Positions 1-8,738 of a DNA stretch of 64,000 bases are shown piece by piece. This stretch comes from Paraburkholderia fungorum. Lineage in GTDB: Bacteria > Pseudomonadota > Gammaproteobacteria > Burkholderiales > Burkholderiaceae. Location: contig NZ_FNKP01000001.1 in assembly GCF_900099835.1 (NCBI RefSeq), positions 2,542,001-2,606,000 on the forward strand, written 5' to 3'. How positions within the stretch are numbered: the first letter of the stretch is position 1; each line of letters opens with the position of its first letter. The notes beneath the pieces are model-generated. The model made no database searches. It was given only the letters and a program-made list of their open reading frames with translations, and was not told where the DNA came from. The translations under genes were made by a program, and so were the position numbers.

Positions 1-2
1 CA

Positions 3-149
3 GGCGCGGGTGGACCGCCGCCGTCGCAACCGCAGCAGCAGGCCGGGAATGGTGGTGGGAGGGGTAACGGCGGCAATGGTGGCGGTGAGTCGAGACGAGG
101 CTCGGGCGGCTCCAATCGCCAATCAGGTGGACAGAATGGTGAGCACTAA
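3..149 (+). CDS. C-terminal end of a Gly/Gln-rich protein (partial)
   Basis: An open frame enters from the left edge and stops with TAA at 147-149, giving 48 visible residues. They are almost all Gly, Asn, Gln, Ser, Arg and Pro, a disordered low-complexity tail. Such tails are common on RNA-binding proteins, for example DEAD-box RNA helicases of the RhlE type, but nothing of the folded part is visible, so the family cannot be named. The gene converges on lutB, whose end is about 240 bases away. Confidence 0.5.
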   Translation, partial: GAGGPPPSQPQQQAGNGGGRGNGGNGGGESRRGSGGSNRQSGGQNGEH

Positions 150-388
150 GTTGAGTGTGGCGGCCGCTGGGCACTAGGCACGCTTGACAGGATACGCGGC
201 GAGTTGCCTGCACGTCGGAGACCACCGTGCAGGCTCACCGGTCAAAGCAATTATCGGCAGCTTTGTAAATCGCCGCTCGGCCCCATGTGCCTCTGCAGCG
301 CAAGCGCTATTTTCAGTTGGTTGCGGAGCACCTACCTGCCAACTTGCGCACTCTGCGCAAAAACGGCCCTCGAACGTAAACAGCCGCA

Positions 389-1804
389 TCAGCCAATGTG
401 ACTACGCTGCGCCGCGTACAACTCCCTGAACGTACGACCCACCGGCGCCGGCATGTCGCGGGTATTGGTCCAGCCCGCGCCGCCCAACGGCAATCTGGCA
501 ATCGACCGATTCCGGCCACCCATCTGCTCCAGCACCCGCACGGCCAGCTTGGTGAAAAGCGCATAAGCGTCGGGATGGAGCGCCAGAAAACCCCAAACGG
601 CAAACCCCACCCGCTCCTTCCACGGACGCAGTCGCCGCTCGACCTGCTTCTCGCGCAACTTGCGCAGCAGATCCGACAATGGAATCCCCACCGGGCAAAC
701 GCTGTTGCACTCGCCGCATAGCGTTGCGGCCTGTGGCAAATCGAGCGCCTTGTCGATGCCGACATAGCTCGGCGTCAACACCGATCCCATCGGGCCGGGA
801 TACACCCACCCATACGCATGACCGCCCACCTTCTGATAAACCGGGCAATGGTTCATGCACGCACCGCAGCGGATGCACCGGAGCATCTCCTGGAAATCGC
901 CGCCGATCAGACCCGTGCGCCCACCGTCGACCAGTACGACATACATATGCTCGGGTCCGTCCTGATCGCCCTCGCCGCGCGGCCCGGTCAGCATCGAAAA
1001 ATAGTTCGACGTGGCCTGCCCGGTTGCCGAGCGCGGCAACAGACGCATTGCCGTCGCCAGGTCTTCCAGCGTGGGCAGCACTTTCTCGATACCGGTGACG
1101 GCCACATGCACTCGCGGCATGACCGTGCACATGCCCTCGTTGCCTTCGTTCGTGACCAGCACGACCGAACCGGTTTCCGCGACCACGAAATTGCCACCCG
1201 TCACGCCCATGTCCGCGCTCATGAAATGCGGACGCAGCATCTCCCGCGCCTCGCGCGTCATATCGGGAATCTCTGTCAGACGCGGCCGGCCATGCGTCTT
1301 CGCGAACAGGTCCGCAATCTCGTCCTTATCTTTATGGACGACCGGCGCGATGATGTGGCTCGGCGGTTCGTTATCGTTGATCTGGAGGATGTACTCGCCC
1401 AGATCGGTTTCGATCGACTGCACGCCCATTTGCCCGAGCACTTCGTTCAGACGCATTTCTTCGGTGACCATCGACTTGGTCTTGATCACCTTTTTCACGT
1501 CATGCTTGCGCGCAATGTCACCGACCAGCCGCGCGGCTTCCTGAGTCGTTTCGGCGAACAGCACGGTCACGCCGCGCCGGGCGGCCTCTTGCTCGAAGGT
1601 TTCCAGCCACACGTCGAGATTTTCCAGCGCGCGATTGCGGCGCTCCTTGAGCGCGGCGCGGGTGACGGGGAAATCGATCGCGGTCATCGCCGACGCGCGG
1701 GCCGACACGAACTTGGTGGAAAGCTTGGTCAGGTTCTGCTGCAAACGCTGGTCGGCGAGTTTCTGACCGGCGCGAGCCTTGAACTGCATCGTTTGAATCT
1801 GCAT
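389..1804 (-). CDS. lutB: LutB, iron-sulfur subunit of L-lactate oxidation
   Basis: This 471-residue protein is the LutB/LldF/YkgF subunit of the non-flavin L-lactate dehydrogenase system, which oxidises lactate to pyruvate in the cytoplasm. The N-terminal two thirds is a LUD domain. Near residues 315-370 are two ferredoxin-like cysteine clusters, CIRCGACMNHCP and CGECNSVCP, which bind 4Fe-4S clusters. A C-terminal extension typical of the family follows. The ATG at 1804 is preceded by a short AAAGG. The gene lies 142 bases downstream of lutA on the same strand, so the two are probably cotranscribed. No LutC gene follows, although LutA, LutB and LutC usually form a three-gene set. Confidence 0.93.
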   Translation of the reverse strand: MQIQTMQFKARAGQKLADQRLQQNLTKLSTKFVSARASAMTAIDFPVTRAALKERRNRALENLDVWLETFEQEAARRGVTVLFAETTQEAARLVGDIARKHDVKKVIKTKSMVTEEMRLNEVLGQMGVQSIETDLGEYILQINDNEPPSHIIAPVVHKDKDEIADLFAKTHGRPRLTEIPDMTREAREMLRPHFMSADMGVTGGNFVVAETGSVVLVTNEGNEGMCTVMPRVHVAVTGIEKVLPTLEDLATAMRLLPRSATGQATSNYFSMLTGPRGEGDQDGPEHMYVVLVDGGRTGLIGGDFQEMLRCIRCGACMNHCPVYQKVGGHAYGWVYPGPMGSVLTPSYVGIDKALDLPQAATLCGECNSVCPVGIPLSDLLRKLREKQVERRLRPWKERVGFAVWGFLALHPDAYALFTKLAVRVLEQMGGRNRSIARLPLGGAGWTNTRDMPAPVGRTFRELYAAQRSHIG

Positions 1805-1946
1805 GGCGGCCTTTTGCGTAATCGGACACTAGGCGAAGACGACGCGCGCGAATCAGAACGCGCGAAATGAGATGCTGGAAGCGCCGGCTATTGCAGTTGC
1901 GCGAAGCAGCCCGCGCCGACACACCAACGGCATACGGCCAACGCGG

Positions 1947-2669
1947 CTAGACGTCGCCGGCCAGCACTTGCGCGATATGCAACACCCGGGTGGTGGAATC
2001 CCCCTGACGGCGCAAACGCCCCTCGATATTGAGCATGCAGCCGAGATCGCCGAGCACCACTGTACCTGCCCCGCTCGCGCTGATATTCGCGCATTTTTCG
2101 TCGACGATCGCCGTGGAAATGTCGCCGTACTTCACCGCGAACGTGCCTCCGAAACCGCAGCAGTGCTCGCAGTCCTTCATCTCGGTGACCGGCACGCCCA
2201 CCTGGGCAAGCAACGCGCGCGGCTGCGCCTTCACGCCGAGTTCGCGCAACCCCGAACAGGAGTCGTGATATGTGACTTCTCCAGTGAACTCGCCCGGCTG
2301 CAACTGCACCTTCGCCACGTTGACGAGGAAATCGGTCAACTCAAACACCTTGGCGCGCACGCGGCCGAAGCGGTTCATCAACTGGGGATCGTCAGCGAAA
2401 AGGTCGCCGTAGTGCGAGCGGATCATGCCGCCGCACGAGCCGGACGGCACCACGATGTAGTCGAACTGCTCGAACTCGCGTACGGTTTTCTCGGCCAGAT
2501 CACGCGCGATACTGCGCTCGCCCGAGTTATAAGCGGGCTGTCCGCAACAGGTTTGCGCGGGCGGCACAATCACCTCGAAACCGGCGCCTTCGATCAGCTT
2601 GATGACCGAAAAACCGATTTCGGGACGCATCAGGTCGATCAGGCAGGTGACGAACAATCCGACTCGCAT
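1947..2669 (-). CDS. lutA: LutA, Cys-rich subunit of L-lactate oxidation
   Basis: This 240-residue protein belongs to the LutA/LldE/YkgE family, built from two CCG domains related to heterodisulfide reductase subunit B. The paired cysteine motifs are TCCGQPAYNSG in the N-terminal half and CEHCCGFGGTF in the C-terminal half, with GSCGG and DSCSG between them. I start it at the ATG at 2669 (MRVGLFVTC), which has AAGGAGGG just upstream, rather than further upstream in the open frame. It is the first gene of the lutAB unit and is divergent from the IclR regulator. Confidence 0.93.
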   Translation of the reverse strand: MRVGLFVTCLIDLMRPEIGFSVIKLIEGAGFEVIVPPAQTCCGQPAYNSGERSIARDLAEKTVREFEQFDYIVVPSGSCGGMIRSHYGDLFADDPQLMNRFGRVRAKVFELTDFLVNVAKVQLQPGEFTGEVTYHDSCSGLRELGVKAQPRALLAQVGVPVTEMKDCEHCCGFGGTFAVKYGDISTAIVDEKCANISASGAGTVVLGDLGCMLNIEGRLRRQGDSTTRVLHIAQVLAGDV

Positions 2670-2700
2670 GAGCCCTCCTTCGGGAAAACGTCCCTGATTA

Positions 2701-2831
2701 TCCGCTGTTTGGCGGACAATACCAACGGCCAGAAGGCGTAGGACGAATAGTCTGCAAATTCGAATACGCCTTCGAACCGCGTTCGCTTTTTTCACCATAC
2801 GAGATACAATCAATTTCCGCTGTTTGACGCG
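2701..2831. promoter_or_regulatory. lutA/IclR divergent control region with repeated half-sites
   Basis: The sequence TCCGCTGTTTG occurs twice in the divergent region, at 2701-2711 and 2816-2826. The first copy continues into GCGGA (2712-2716), making an inverted repeat of 5-base arms around 6 bases. TACAAT at 2805-2810, with TTCGCT 17 bases upstream, is a plausible promoter for the regulator, and the second copy lies just after it. That placement suits an autoregulated IclR operator. The operator role is inferred from position alone. Confidence 0.4.
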
Positions 2832-2847
2832 TCAACCGATTCCTCCC

Positions 2848-3663
2848 ATGAGCGATACGAACCCGGATCCCAAAACATCGATCCAGGTGATCGAACGCAT
2901 GATGCGCCTGCTCGATGCCCTCGCCGCGCATAGCGACCCGGTCAGCCTGAAAGAACTTGCCATCCGCACGGAGCTGCATCCGTCCACCGCGCACCGCATC
3001 CTGAACGATATGGTGATGTGCCGGCTGGTCGACCGCTCGGACCCCGGCACTTATCGGCTCGGCATGCGCCTGCTCGAATTGGGCAATCTGGTGAAGGCGC
3101 GTCTGTCGGTGCGCGACGCGGCGCTGACGCCAATGCGCGAGTTGCATCGCCAGACTGGCCAGACGGTGAATCTGTCGGTCCGTCAGGGCGACGAGATCGT
3201 CTATATCGAACGCGCTTATTCCGAACGCTCGGGCATGCAGGTCGTGCGCGCTATTGGCGGACGGGCGCCGCTGCATCTGACTTCCGTCGGCAAGCTGTTT
3301 CTCGCCGCCGACGAATCGACCCGCGTGCGCGCCTACGCTACCCGCACCGGTCTGTCCGGCCATACGCAGAACAGCATCACCGATCTGACGAAACTGGAAC
3401 GGGAGTTGTCGCACGTGCGTCAGCAAGCCTGCGCGCGCGATAACGAAGAACTCGAACTCGGCGTGCGCTGCATAGCAGCCGGAATTTATGACGACACCGG
3501 CAAGCTGGTCGCGGGTCTGTCATTGTCGGCACCGGCGGATCGGTTGCAGGATTCGTGGCTGGGCCAAGTCAGTCAGACAGCGCTGATGATTTCGGAATCG
3601 CTGGGTTATCGGCCGCCTGCGCCGCATGATCATTCGCACGGCGGCCATAGCCACCATACGTAA
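2848..3663 (+). CDS. IclR-family transcriptional regulator
   Basis: This 271-residue protein has the IclR layout: an N-terminal winged helix (about residues 10-75, including LKELAIRTELHPSTAHRIL) and a C-terminal effector-binding domain (about 90-260). I prefer the ATG at 2848; a TTG eight codons earlier is possible and neither has a strong ribosome site. Divergence from lutAB makes it the likely regulator of lactate use, by context only. The last residues, HDHSHGGHSHH, form a histidine-rich tail that IclR proteins do not usually have; it could bind metal or be a chance extension. Confidence 0.85.
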   Translation: MSDTNPDPKTSIQVIERMMRLLDALAAHSDPVSLKELAIRTELHPSTAHRILNDMVMCRLVDRSDPGTYRLGMRLLELGNLVKARLSVRDAALTPMRELHRQTGQTVNLSVRQGDEIVYIERAYSERSGMQVVRAIGGRAPLHLTSVGKLFLAADESTRVRAYATRTGLSGHTQNSITDLTKLERELSHVRQQACARDNEELELGVRCIAAGIYDDTGKLVAGLSLSAPADRLQDSWLGQVSQTALMISESLGYRPPAPHDHSHGGHSHHT

Positions 3664-3700
3664 GATCCACGCCCGATTTCCAGCACCGCTCAGGCGCAAT

Positions 3701-3735
3701 AAAAAAAGCCTCGCAACGATTGCGAGGCTTTTTTC
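3701..3735. terminator. Bidirectional terminator, IclR gene / pbpG
   Basis: A perfect hairpin (AGCCTCGCAA, loop CGAT, TTGCGAGGCT sharing its inner base) is flanked by an A run on the left and a T run on the right. It can therefore end transcription from both convergent genes. Confidence 0.85.
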
Positions 3736-3781
3736 AATTTAGCCGGTCATCACACCGGCTATTAAACTCATTCAAGCTGCT

Positions 3782-4966
3782 TCAGGTGCCCGCGCCACCA
3801 GCGTCCGCACTGGTAATACGCGGCTGGTCGCCACCATTATCCAGCCACGTGCGAAGACGCGTAGCGTCCGCGAAACGCGAGTACTTGCCCGACGAATCGA
3901 GCAGCACCAGGATCATCGGACGGCCATGAATGGTCGCCTGCATCACGAGGCACTCGCCCGCTTCGTTGATGAAGCCGGTCTTTTGCAAACCGATGTCCCA
4001 CGTCGGATTACGCACCAGCGCATTGGTGCTGTTGTACGCCAGCGAACGCTTGCCGGTGTACACCTCGTAGCTGTGATCGGTCGAGAACTTGCGGATCAGC
4101 GGATATTGATATGCCGCGTTGACCATCTTCACCAGGTCGCGCGCGCTCGACACGTTCTGGCTCGTCAAACCCGTGGGGTTTTCGAAGTGCGTATCGGTCA
4201 TGCCGAGTTGCTTGGCCTTCGCGTTCATCGCGGCCAGGAACGCCGGACGCCCACCCGGGAAGTAACGCGACAACGCTGCGGCCGCGCGGTTTTCCGACGC
4301 CATCAGCGCGATATGCAGCATGTCTTCACGCGAGAGCACCGAACCGACCGACAGACGCGAACCGGTGTTCTTCTCGTAGTCACGGTCTTCGTCGGTGACT
4401 TCGATCTGGTCGGTCATCGGCTCTTTCGAGTCGAGCACCACCATCGACGTCATCAGCTTGGTGATCGACGCGATCGGCACCACAGCGCGCGAGTTCTTGT
4501 CGAACAGCGACTCGCCGGTGTTCTGGTCGATCACGTACGCAACGCTTGAGCGCAGCATCAGCGCATCTGGTGTTTCGTGCAGACCGAAAGCCTGACCGAC
4601 GGTCGGTTGACGCGGTTCATACGCGACACGGCGCACGACCGAATGGTGACGGCCGTTGGCCGCAAAGGTCACGCGCTTGCGTTTGACGTTCGCGCGCGGC
4701 GCATCGTCGTCGGCAGCGGCGGTTTTTGCGACCGCGCCTTTGCCGGCCTTAACCGACTTGCTCGACACCTTGGCGGTGGTGGCAGCCGGCTTTTTGGCAG
4801 CTTTGGCGTGTTTGGAGGTTTTTGCAGTTGCAGCAGGCGTGGCGGCAAAAGTGGAGACGGGCGTGGCGAACGCCGCTGCGACGACCAAAGAGACGGCCAC
4901 CGACAGAGCGGTGCTGCGGGCCGCGCCGTGGATCACTTTTAGCGACGAAAACATGTCGGTTTTCAT
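3782..4966 (-). CDS. pbpG: D-Ala-D-Ala endopeptidase, PBP7-like (peptidase S11)
   Basis: A penicillin-binding peptidase of family S11 that cuts D-alanyl cross-links in periplasmic peptidoglycan. From the ATG at 4966 it is 394 residues. A hydrophobic export signal spans about residues 18-42, followed by a Lys/Ala-rich linker (about 45-85). The catalytic motifs are all present: SITK at 167-170, SEN at 224-226 and KTG at 329-331. A TTG twelve codons upstream (5002) is possible but less likely; no good ribosome site marks either. The Lys/Ala linker is longer than in the E. coli protein. Confidence 0.88.
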   Translation of the reverse strand: MKTDMFSSLKVIHGAARSTALSVAVSLVVAAAFATPVSTFAATPAATAKTSKHAKAAKKPAATTAKVSSKSVKAGKGAVAKTAAADDDAPRANVKRKRVTFAANGRHHSVVRRVAYEPRQPTVGQAFGLHETPDALMLRSSVAYVIDQNTGESLFDKNSRAVVPIASITKLMTSMVVLDSKEPMTDQIEVTDEDRDYEKNTGSRLSVGSVLSREDMLHIALMASENRAAAALSRYFPGGRPAFLAAMNAKAKQLGMTDTHFENPTGLTSQNVSSARDLVKMVNAAYQYPLIRKFSTDHSYEVYTGKRSLAYNSTNALVRNPTWDIGLQKTGFINEAGECLVMQATIHGRPMILVLLDSSGKYSRFADATRLRTWLDNGGDQPRITSADAGGAGT

Positions 4967-5583
4967 GGGTGTTCGGTAGGGAGCGGCGAGAGGTTTCCGC
5001 AAGTGTAGTAAAACAACGAAAAATTAGCAATTTGAAGCACTTATAAGCGCTCCTTAAACCGGCTTGTAAGCTCCGATCGCAAAAACACGAATAAGTGCCG
5101 CGCATCGATCGAAAAAAACGATCGCTAGCGCGCTACGTCTCACTATTGCCGCCGCTCGCCAGAATCGAGTTGATTCTTCCAGCATAACGGCAATTTCGAG
5201 ACAACCTTGATCAGGGGAAATACGGTTGATGCATGGGGCAAATACAGCGCCACCTGTGCGAGGAAACAACGTCAGGGTCTCGCCGCGTTGACTGTTAAAC
5301 GCTTGCAGGAAACCACCGACGCGCGTTCGACCGGTACTCAGGATTAACGTTCCATGACACTTTCCGGTTTACATCGAATCCAGAATTGATGATTTTTTTC
5401 CCGGCTCAAGGAGTTACCGAATCACGCTGGTAAACCCTGAGCGACCGGTAAAAATTCCTCGCACCATTTCAATACATCAGCGTTTTTTCCGCACCAGCAC
5501 GGTGCTACCGGTCAAATCGACTGACGTCATATGGATGTCATGCCCACTGCATAACGTATTGTTTTATCAGCACTTTCTTAATA
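4967..5583. other. Long intergenic region upstream of pbpG and phaP
   Basis: This stretch separates divergent pbpG and phaP and holds no convincing gene; the short frames in it have neither ribosome sites nor family features. It must contain the pbpG promoter, which I could not assign. A small inverted repeat around CGATCGAAAAAAACGATCG lies near 5105-5123. The phaP control elements begin at 5584. Confidence 0.5.
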
Positions 5584-5657
5584 TTGTGCGACGCACAAAA
5601 AGCACTTGACATTCATTGTGGCCATCCTAAAATGGGAACCATTGCTGCGATGCACAA
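5584..5657 (+). promoter_or_regulatory. phaP promoter flanked by two PhaR-like sites
   Basis: TTGACA (5606-5611) and TAAAAT (5628-5633) are 16 bases apart, a near-consensus sigma70 promoter. Just upstream of the -35 is the perfect palindrome TTGTGCGACGCACAA (5584-5598). Just downstream of the -10 is TTGCTGCGATGCACAA (5642-5657). They share TGCGAYGCACAA. In Ralstonia eutropha the PHA repressor PhaR is known to bind phaP both upstream of the -35 and around the start of transcription, so the same two-site repression is likely here. The identity of the protein is inferred. Confidence 0.7.
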
Positions 5658-5747
5658 TACATTGCGGCCCGGGGAGACGATCCACTGCGTCTCGCCACCA
5701 ACCCAATGCGGTCCGCACAGACAGACCGCAACCCAGGAGCGTAAACC

Positions 5748-6320
5748 ATGACTCTGCTGACCCCTGAGCAATTCGCCGCAGCCCAGAAAGCCAACTTCGA
5801 CACTCTGTTCGGCCTGACGACCAAAGCATTTGAAGGCGTCGAAAAGCTGGTTGAGCTGAACCTGCAAGTTGTGAAATCGACGCTCGCCGAAAGCCAGGAA
5901 AATGCTCAACGCGCGCTGTCGGTGAAGGACGCGCAAGAATTGCTGGCGCTGCAAGCTAGCCTGGCTCAGCCGGTTGCTGAGAAGGCGCTGTCGTACGGCC
6001 GTCACGTGTATGAAATCGTTTCGGCAACGCAAGGTGAATTCACCCGCGTCGCAGAAGCTCAATTCGAAGAGCAGAACCGCAAGGTCCAGTCGCTCGTCGA
6101 AAACGTCGCGAAGAATGCACCGGCTGGCTCGGAAACCGCTGTCGCCGTGATCAAGTCGGCTATTACCGCCGCTAACACGACGTACGAAACGGTTCACAAG
6201 GCAACGAAGCAAGCTGTCGAAATCGCTGAAAGCAACTTCAATGCGGCTGCTACGGCTGCGTCGAAGGCAGCTTCGCAAGCCGCTGCGCAGGCATCGCGCT
6301 CGGCCAAGAAGGCAGTTTAA
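5748..6320 (+). CDS. phaP: Phasin, PHA granule-coating protein
   Basis: This 190-residue protein is a betaproteobacterial phasin, which coats polyhydroxyalkanoate granules and limits their coalescence. It begins [16 protein letters not shown] and is mostly amphipathic helix rich in Ala, Glu, Lys and Val, with no membrane span. The C-terminal third is an Ala/Ser/Lys coiled-coil-like tail with [25 protein letters not shown] at 5735-5739 fits the ATG at 5748. The gene stands alone behind a strong promoter with two candidate PhaR sites. Length and start match the PhaP1 group. Confidence 0.93.
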   Translation: MTLLTPEQFAAAQKANFDTLFGLTTKAFEGVEKLVELNLQVVKSTLAESQENAQRALSVKDAQELLALQASLAQPVAEKALSYGRHVYEIVSATQGEFTRVAEAQFEEQNRKVQSLVENVAKNAPAGSETAVAVIKSAITAANTTYETVHKATKQAVEIAESNFNAAATAASKAASQAAAQASRSAKKAV

Positions 6321-6388
6321 GTTTCACGCAGCAGCATCACGATTTATTTTGCAGCACGTCGGGTAGCACTTCTGCTGTTACCTATTAC

Positions 6389-6529
6389 GCCGGCACAGCC
6401 CACCCGCTGTGCCGGCGTTGTCGTAAGCAACAGCGTCGTGCCGTTGCCGCTCACACGGTTTGATTGGCCGAACGCTCCGATACGTTGAAAACGTATCGTT
6501 TGCCCGGCGAAGTAGCCGGGATTTTTTTT
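6389..6529 (+). terminator. Terminator hairpins after phaP
   Basis: There are two hairpins. One is a strong 12-base stem, CGCCGGCACAGC pairing with GCTGTGCCGGCG (6389-6417), without a T run. The other is CCCGGC/GCCGGG (6503-6520) followed by eight Ts, a standard rho-independent terminator for phaP. Apart from these and the next terminator, 6321-6695 holds nothing I recognise. Confidence 0.7.
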
Positions 6530-6593
6530 GGCCGGGCTGACGCGGCCCCGCTGAAGCGCGACATGCGCCCTGCCCTGCCTCGCAGCCAAAGAA

Positions 6594-6632
6594 AAACGGC
6601 GCGCCTTTTTAAGGGACGCGCCTTTTTTTTCG
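6594..6632. terminator. Bidirectional terminator after lpdA
   Basis: An interrupted stem of GGCGCG and CGCGCC arms has A/T runs outside both ends, so it can serve lpdA on the minus strand and read-through from phaP. It includes GGACGCGCCTTT (6614-6625), which recurs at 8585-8596 on the other side of lpdA. Confidence 0.6.
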
Positions 6633-6695
6633 CCTGTGCTTCCGCGAACCCGCCTGCGCTTACAACACACACGCAGACAGATTCTCGGGACAGCG

Positions 6696-8483
6696 TTACT
6701 TCTTCTTTTGCGGCGGCAGGTCGGTACAGACGCCTTCGTACAACTCCGCGGCCATTCCGATCGATTCGCCGAGCGTCGGGTGCGGGTGGATCGTTTTACC
6801 GATATCCGTTGCATCCGCGCCCATCTCGACTGCGAGACAGACTTCGCTGATCAGGTCGCCCGCGTTCAGACCGACGATCCCGCCGCCGATCACTCGATGC
6901 GTTTCCTCGTCGAACAGCAGCTTCGTGAAGCCTTCGTCGCGGCCGTTGGCGATCGCGCGGCCCGAAGCGGCCCACGGGAACACTGCCTTGCCGTACTTGA
7001 TGCCCGCGGCCTTCAACTGGTCTTCCGTCTTGCCCGCCCATGCCACTTCCGGATCGGTGTAGGCCACCGACGGAATCTGCAGCGCGTCGAAGTATGCCTT
7101 CTCGCCATGAGCGGCTTCCGCAGCAACGTGGCCTTCGTGCACAGCCTTGTGCGCGAGCATCGGCTGACCGACGATATCGCCGATCGCGAAGATGTGCGGC
7201 ACGTTCGTGCGCATCTGCTTGTCGACGTCGATAAAGCCGCGATCCGTCACCGCGACGCCGGCCTTGTCCGCGCCGATTTTCTTACCGTTCGGCGTACGGC
7301 CGACGGCGACCAGCACGAGGTCATAGCGCTGCGCTTCGGCCGGAGCCTTTTCGCCTTCGAACGACACGTAGATGCCGTCGTCTTTCGCTTCGGCGCCGGT
7401 CGTTTTGGTCTTCAGCATGACGTTGGCAAAACGCTTGCTGTTGTACTTCTCCCAGACCTTGACCAGATCGCGGTCCGCGCCGGCCATCAGACCGTCGAGC
7501 ATTTCGACTACGTCGATCTTCGCGCCGAGCGTGGCATACACGGTCGCCATTTCCAGACCGATAATGCCGCCGCCGATCACCAGCATGCGTTGCGGAATCT
7601 GACGCAGTTCGAGCGCGCCGGTCGAATCCACCACACGCGGATCTTCCGGAATGAACGGCAGCTTCACCGCTTCCGAACCCGCGGCGATGATCGCCTGCTT
7701 GAACTTGACGACTTTCTTGCCGCCTTCGGTCTGCACTTCCATGTGATTCGGATCGACGAACGCGCCGGTCCCCGTCACCACTTCGACCTTGCGCGCCTTG
7801 GCCATACCGGCGAGACCGCCGGTAAGCTTCTTGACGACGCCCGACTTGAAGTCGCGCAGCTTGTCCAGATCGATCTGCGGCTTGCCGAACGTGATGCCGT
7901 GCGCGCCGAGCGCTTCAGCTTCATCGATCACGAGCGCGGTGTGCAGCAGCGCCTTCGACGGAATGCAGCCCACGTTCAGACAGACGCCGCCGAGTGTCGA
8001 GTAACGCTCGACCAGCACCGTCTTCATGCCCAGGTCGGCCGAACGGAACGCAGCCGAATAGCCGCCGGGGCCCGAACCGAGCACGAGCATGTCGCATTCG
8101 ATGTCCGCGCTGCCGGAGAAACTGCCGGCTTGCGGAGCAGGCGTTGCCGCCTTCGATGCAGCAGCAGGTGCGGGAGCCGGAGCAGCCGCTTGCGCGGGTG
8201 CCTTCTCGGCAGCTTTCGGTGCCTCTTTGGCCGGAGCCGCTTCCGCCGATGTTTCGACGAGCGCGATCACCGTGCCTTGTGAGACTTTATCGCCGGCCTT
8301 GACGCGAACTTCCTTGACGGTGCCAGCGGTATCGCTGGGCACTTCGATGGAAGCCTTGTCGGACTCGAGCGTCATCAGAGCCTGTTCGTTCTCGATGACA
8401 TCGTCCGCCTTGATATTGACTTCAATGACATCGACGTCCTTGAAGTCACCGATATCCGGTACTTTTACTTCGACGAGACTCAT
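6696..8483 (-). CDS. lpdA: Dihydrolipoyl dehydrogenase (E3) with N-terminal lipoyl domain
   Basis: E3 of the pyruvate dehydrogenase complex reoxidises dihydrolipoyl groups with FAD and NAD+. The 595-residue protein carries a lipoyl domain at residues 1-80 with the acceptor Lys43 in ESDKASIEVP. An Ala/Pro linker follows, then the flavoenzyme core: FAD motif GSGPGGYSAAF, redox disulfide CLNVGC, NAD motif GGGIIGLEMA, and the C-terminal HPHPTLGE dyad. I start it at the ATG at 8483, with AAGGGG upstream. E3 fused to a lipoyl domain is known from Ralstonia (PdhL) and Burkholderia. It lies 255 bases after aceF and may have its own promoter as well. Confidence 0.96.
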   Translation of the reverse strand: MSLVEVKVPDIGDFKDVDVIEVNIKADDVIENEQALMTLESDKASIEVPSDTAGTVKEVRVKAGDKVSQGTVIALVETSAEAAPAKEAPKAAEKAPAQAAAPAPAPAAASKAATPAPQAGSFSGSADIECDMLVLGSGPGGYSAAFRSADLGMKTVLVERYSTLGGVCLNVGCIPSKALLHTALVIDEAEALGAHGITFGKPQIDLDKLRDFKSGVVKKLTGGLAGMAKARKVEVVTGTGAFVDPNHMEVQTEGGKKVVKFKQAIIAAGSEAVKLPFIPEDPRVVDSTGALELRQIPQRMLVIGGGIIGLEMATVYATLGAKIDVVEMLDGLMAGADRDLVKVWEKYNSKRFANVMLKTKTTGAEAKDDGIYVSFEGEKAPAEAQRYDLVLVAVGRTPNGKKIGADKAGVAVTDRGFIDVDKQMRTNVPHIFAIGDIVGQPMLAHKAVHEGHVAAEAAHGEKAYFDALQIPSVAYTDPEVAWAGKTEDQLKAAGIKYGKAVFPWAASGRAIANGRDEGFTKLLFDEETHRVIGGGIVGLNAGDLISEVCLAVEMGADATDIGKTIHPHPTLGESIGMAAELYEGVCTDLPPQKKK

Positions 8484-8584
8484 AGTGTCCCCTTCTCTTA
8501 TTGATCGTGATGACGAAGAACCCACCGCAAGGACCTAAAAGCTGGCAGCGTCCCAAACAGAATCAGCCTTTGCTGTCCGCCAAA

Positions 8585-8656
8585 GGACGCGCCTTTCTTT
8601 TGCTTACTTTTCTTTGGAAGACAAAGAAAAGTAAGTGCCGCCCCGCACAGGGGCGA
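8585..8656. repeat. Intergenic palindromic element between aceF and lpdA
   Basis: CTTACTTTTCTTTG (8603-8616), loop GAAGA, and CAAAGAAAAGTAAG (8622-8635) form a perfect 14-base stem. It is followed by a small hairpin CGCCCC/GGGGCG (8639-8654 region) and preceded by GGACGCGCCTTT. There is no T run on either strand. I recall very similar sequence in intergenic regions of Burkholderia and Paraburkholderia, so this is probably one copy of a dispersed REP-like element; that cannot be confirmed from one window. Confidence 0.6.
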
Positions 8657-8738
8657 CGCTAATAGACCGACATGAAAGCAGGTTCTACAGAAGTGCGCGG
8701 ATCACAGACAAAAAACCAGCGCCCCGCGCAACATCACA

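Noticed and set aside
5054..5269. A 71-codon minus-strand frame upstream of pbpG
   Set aside because: It has no ribosome site or family features and lies in promoter DNA.
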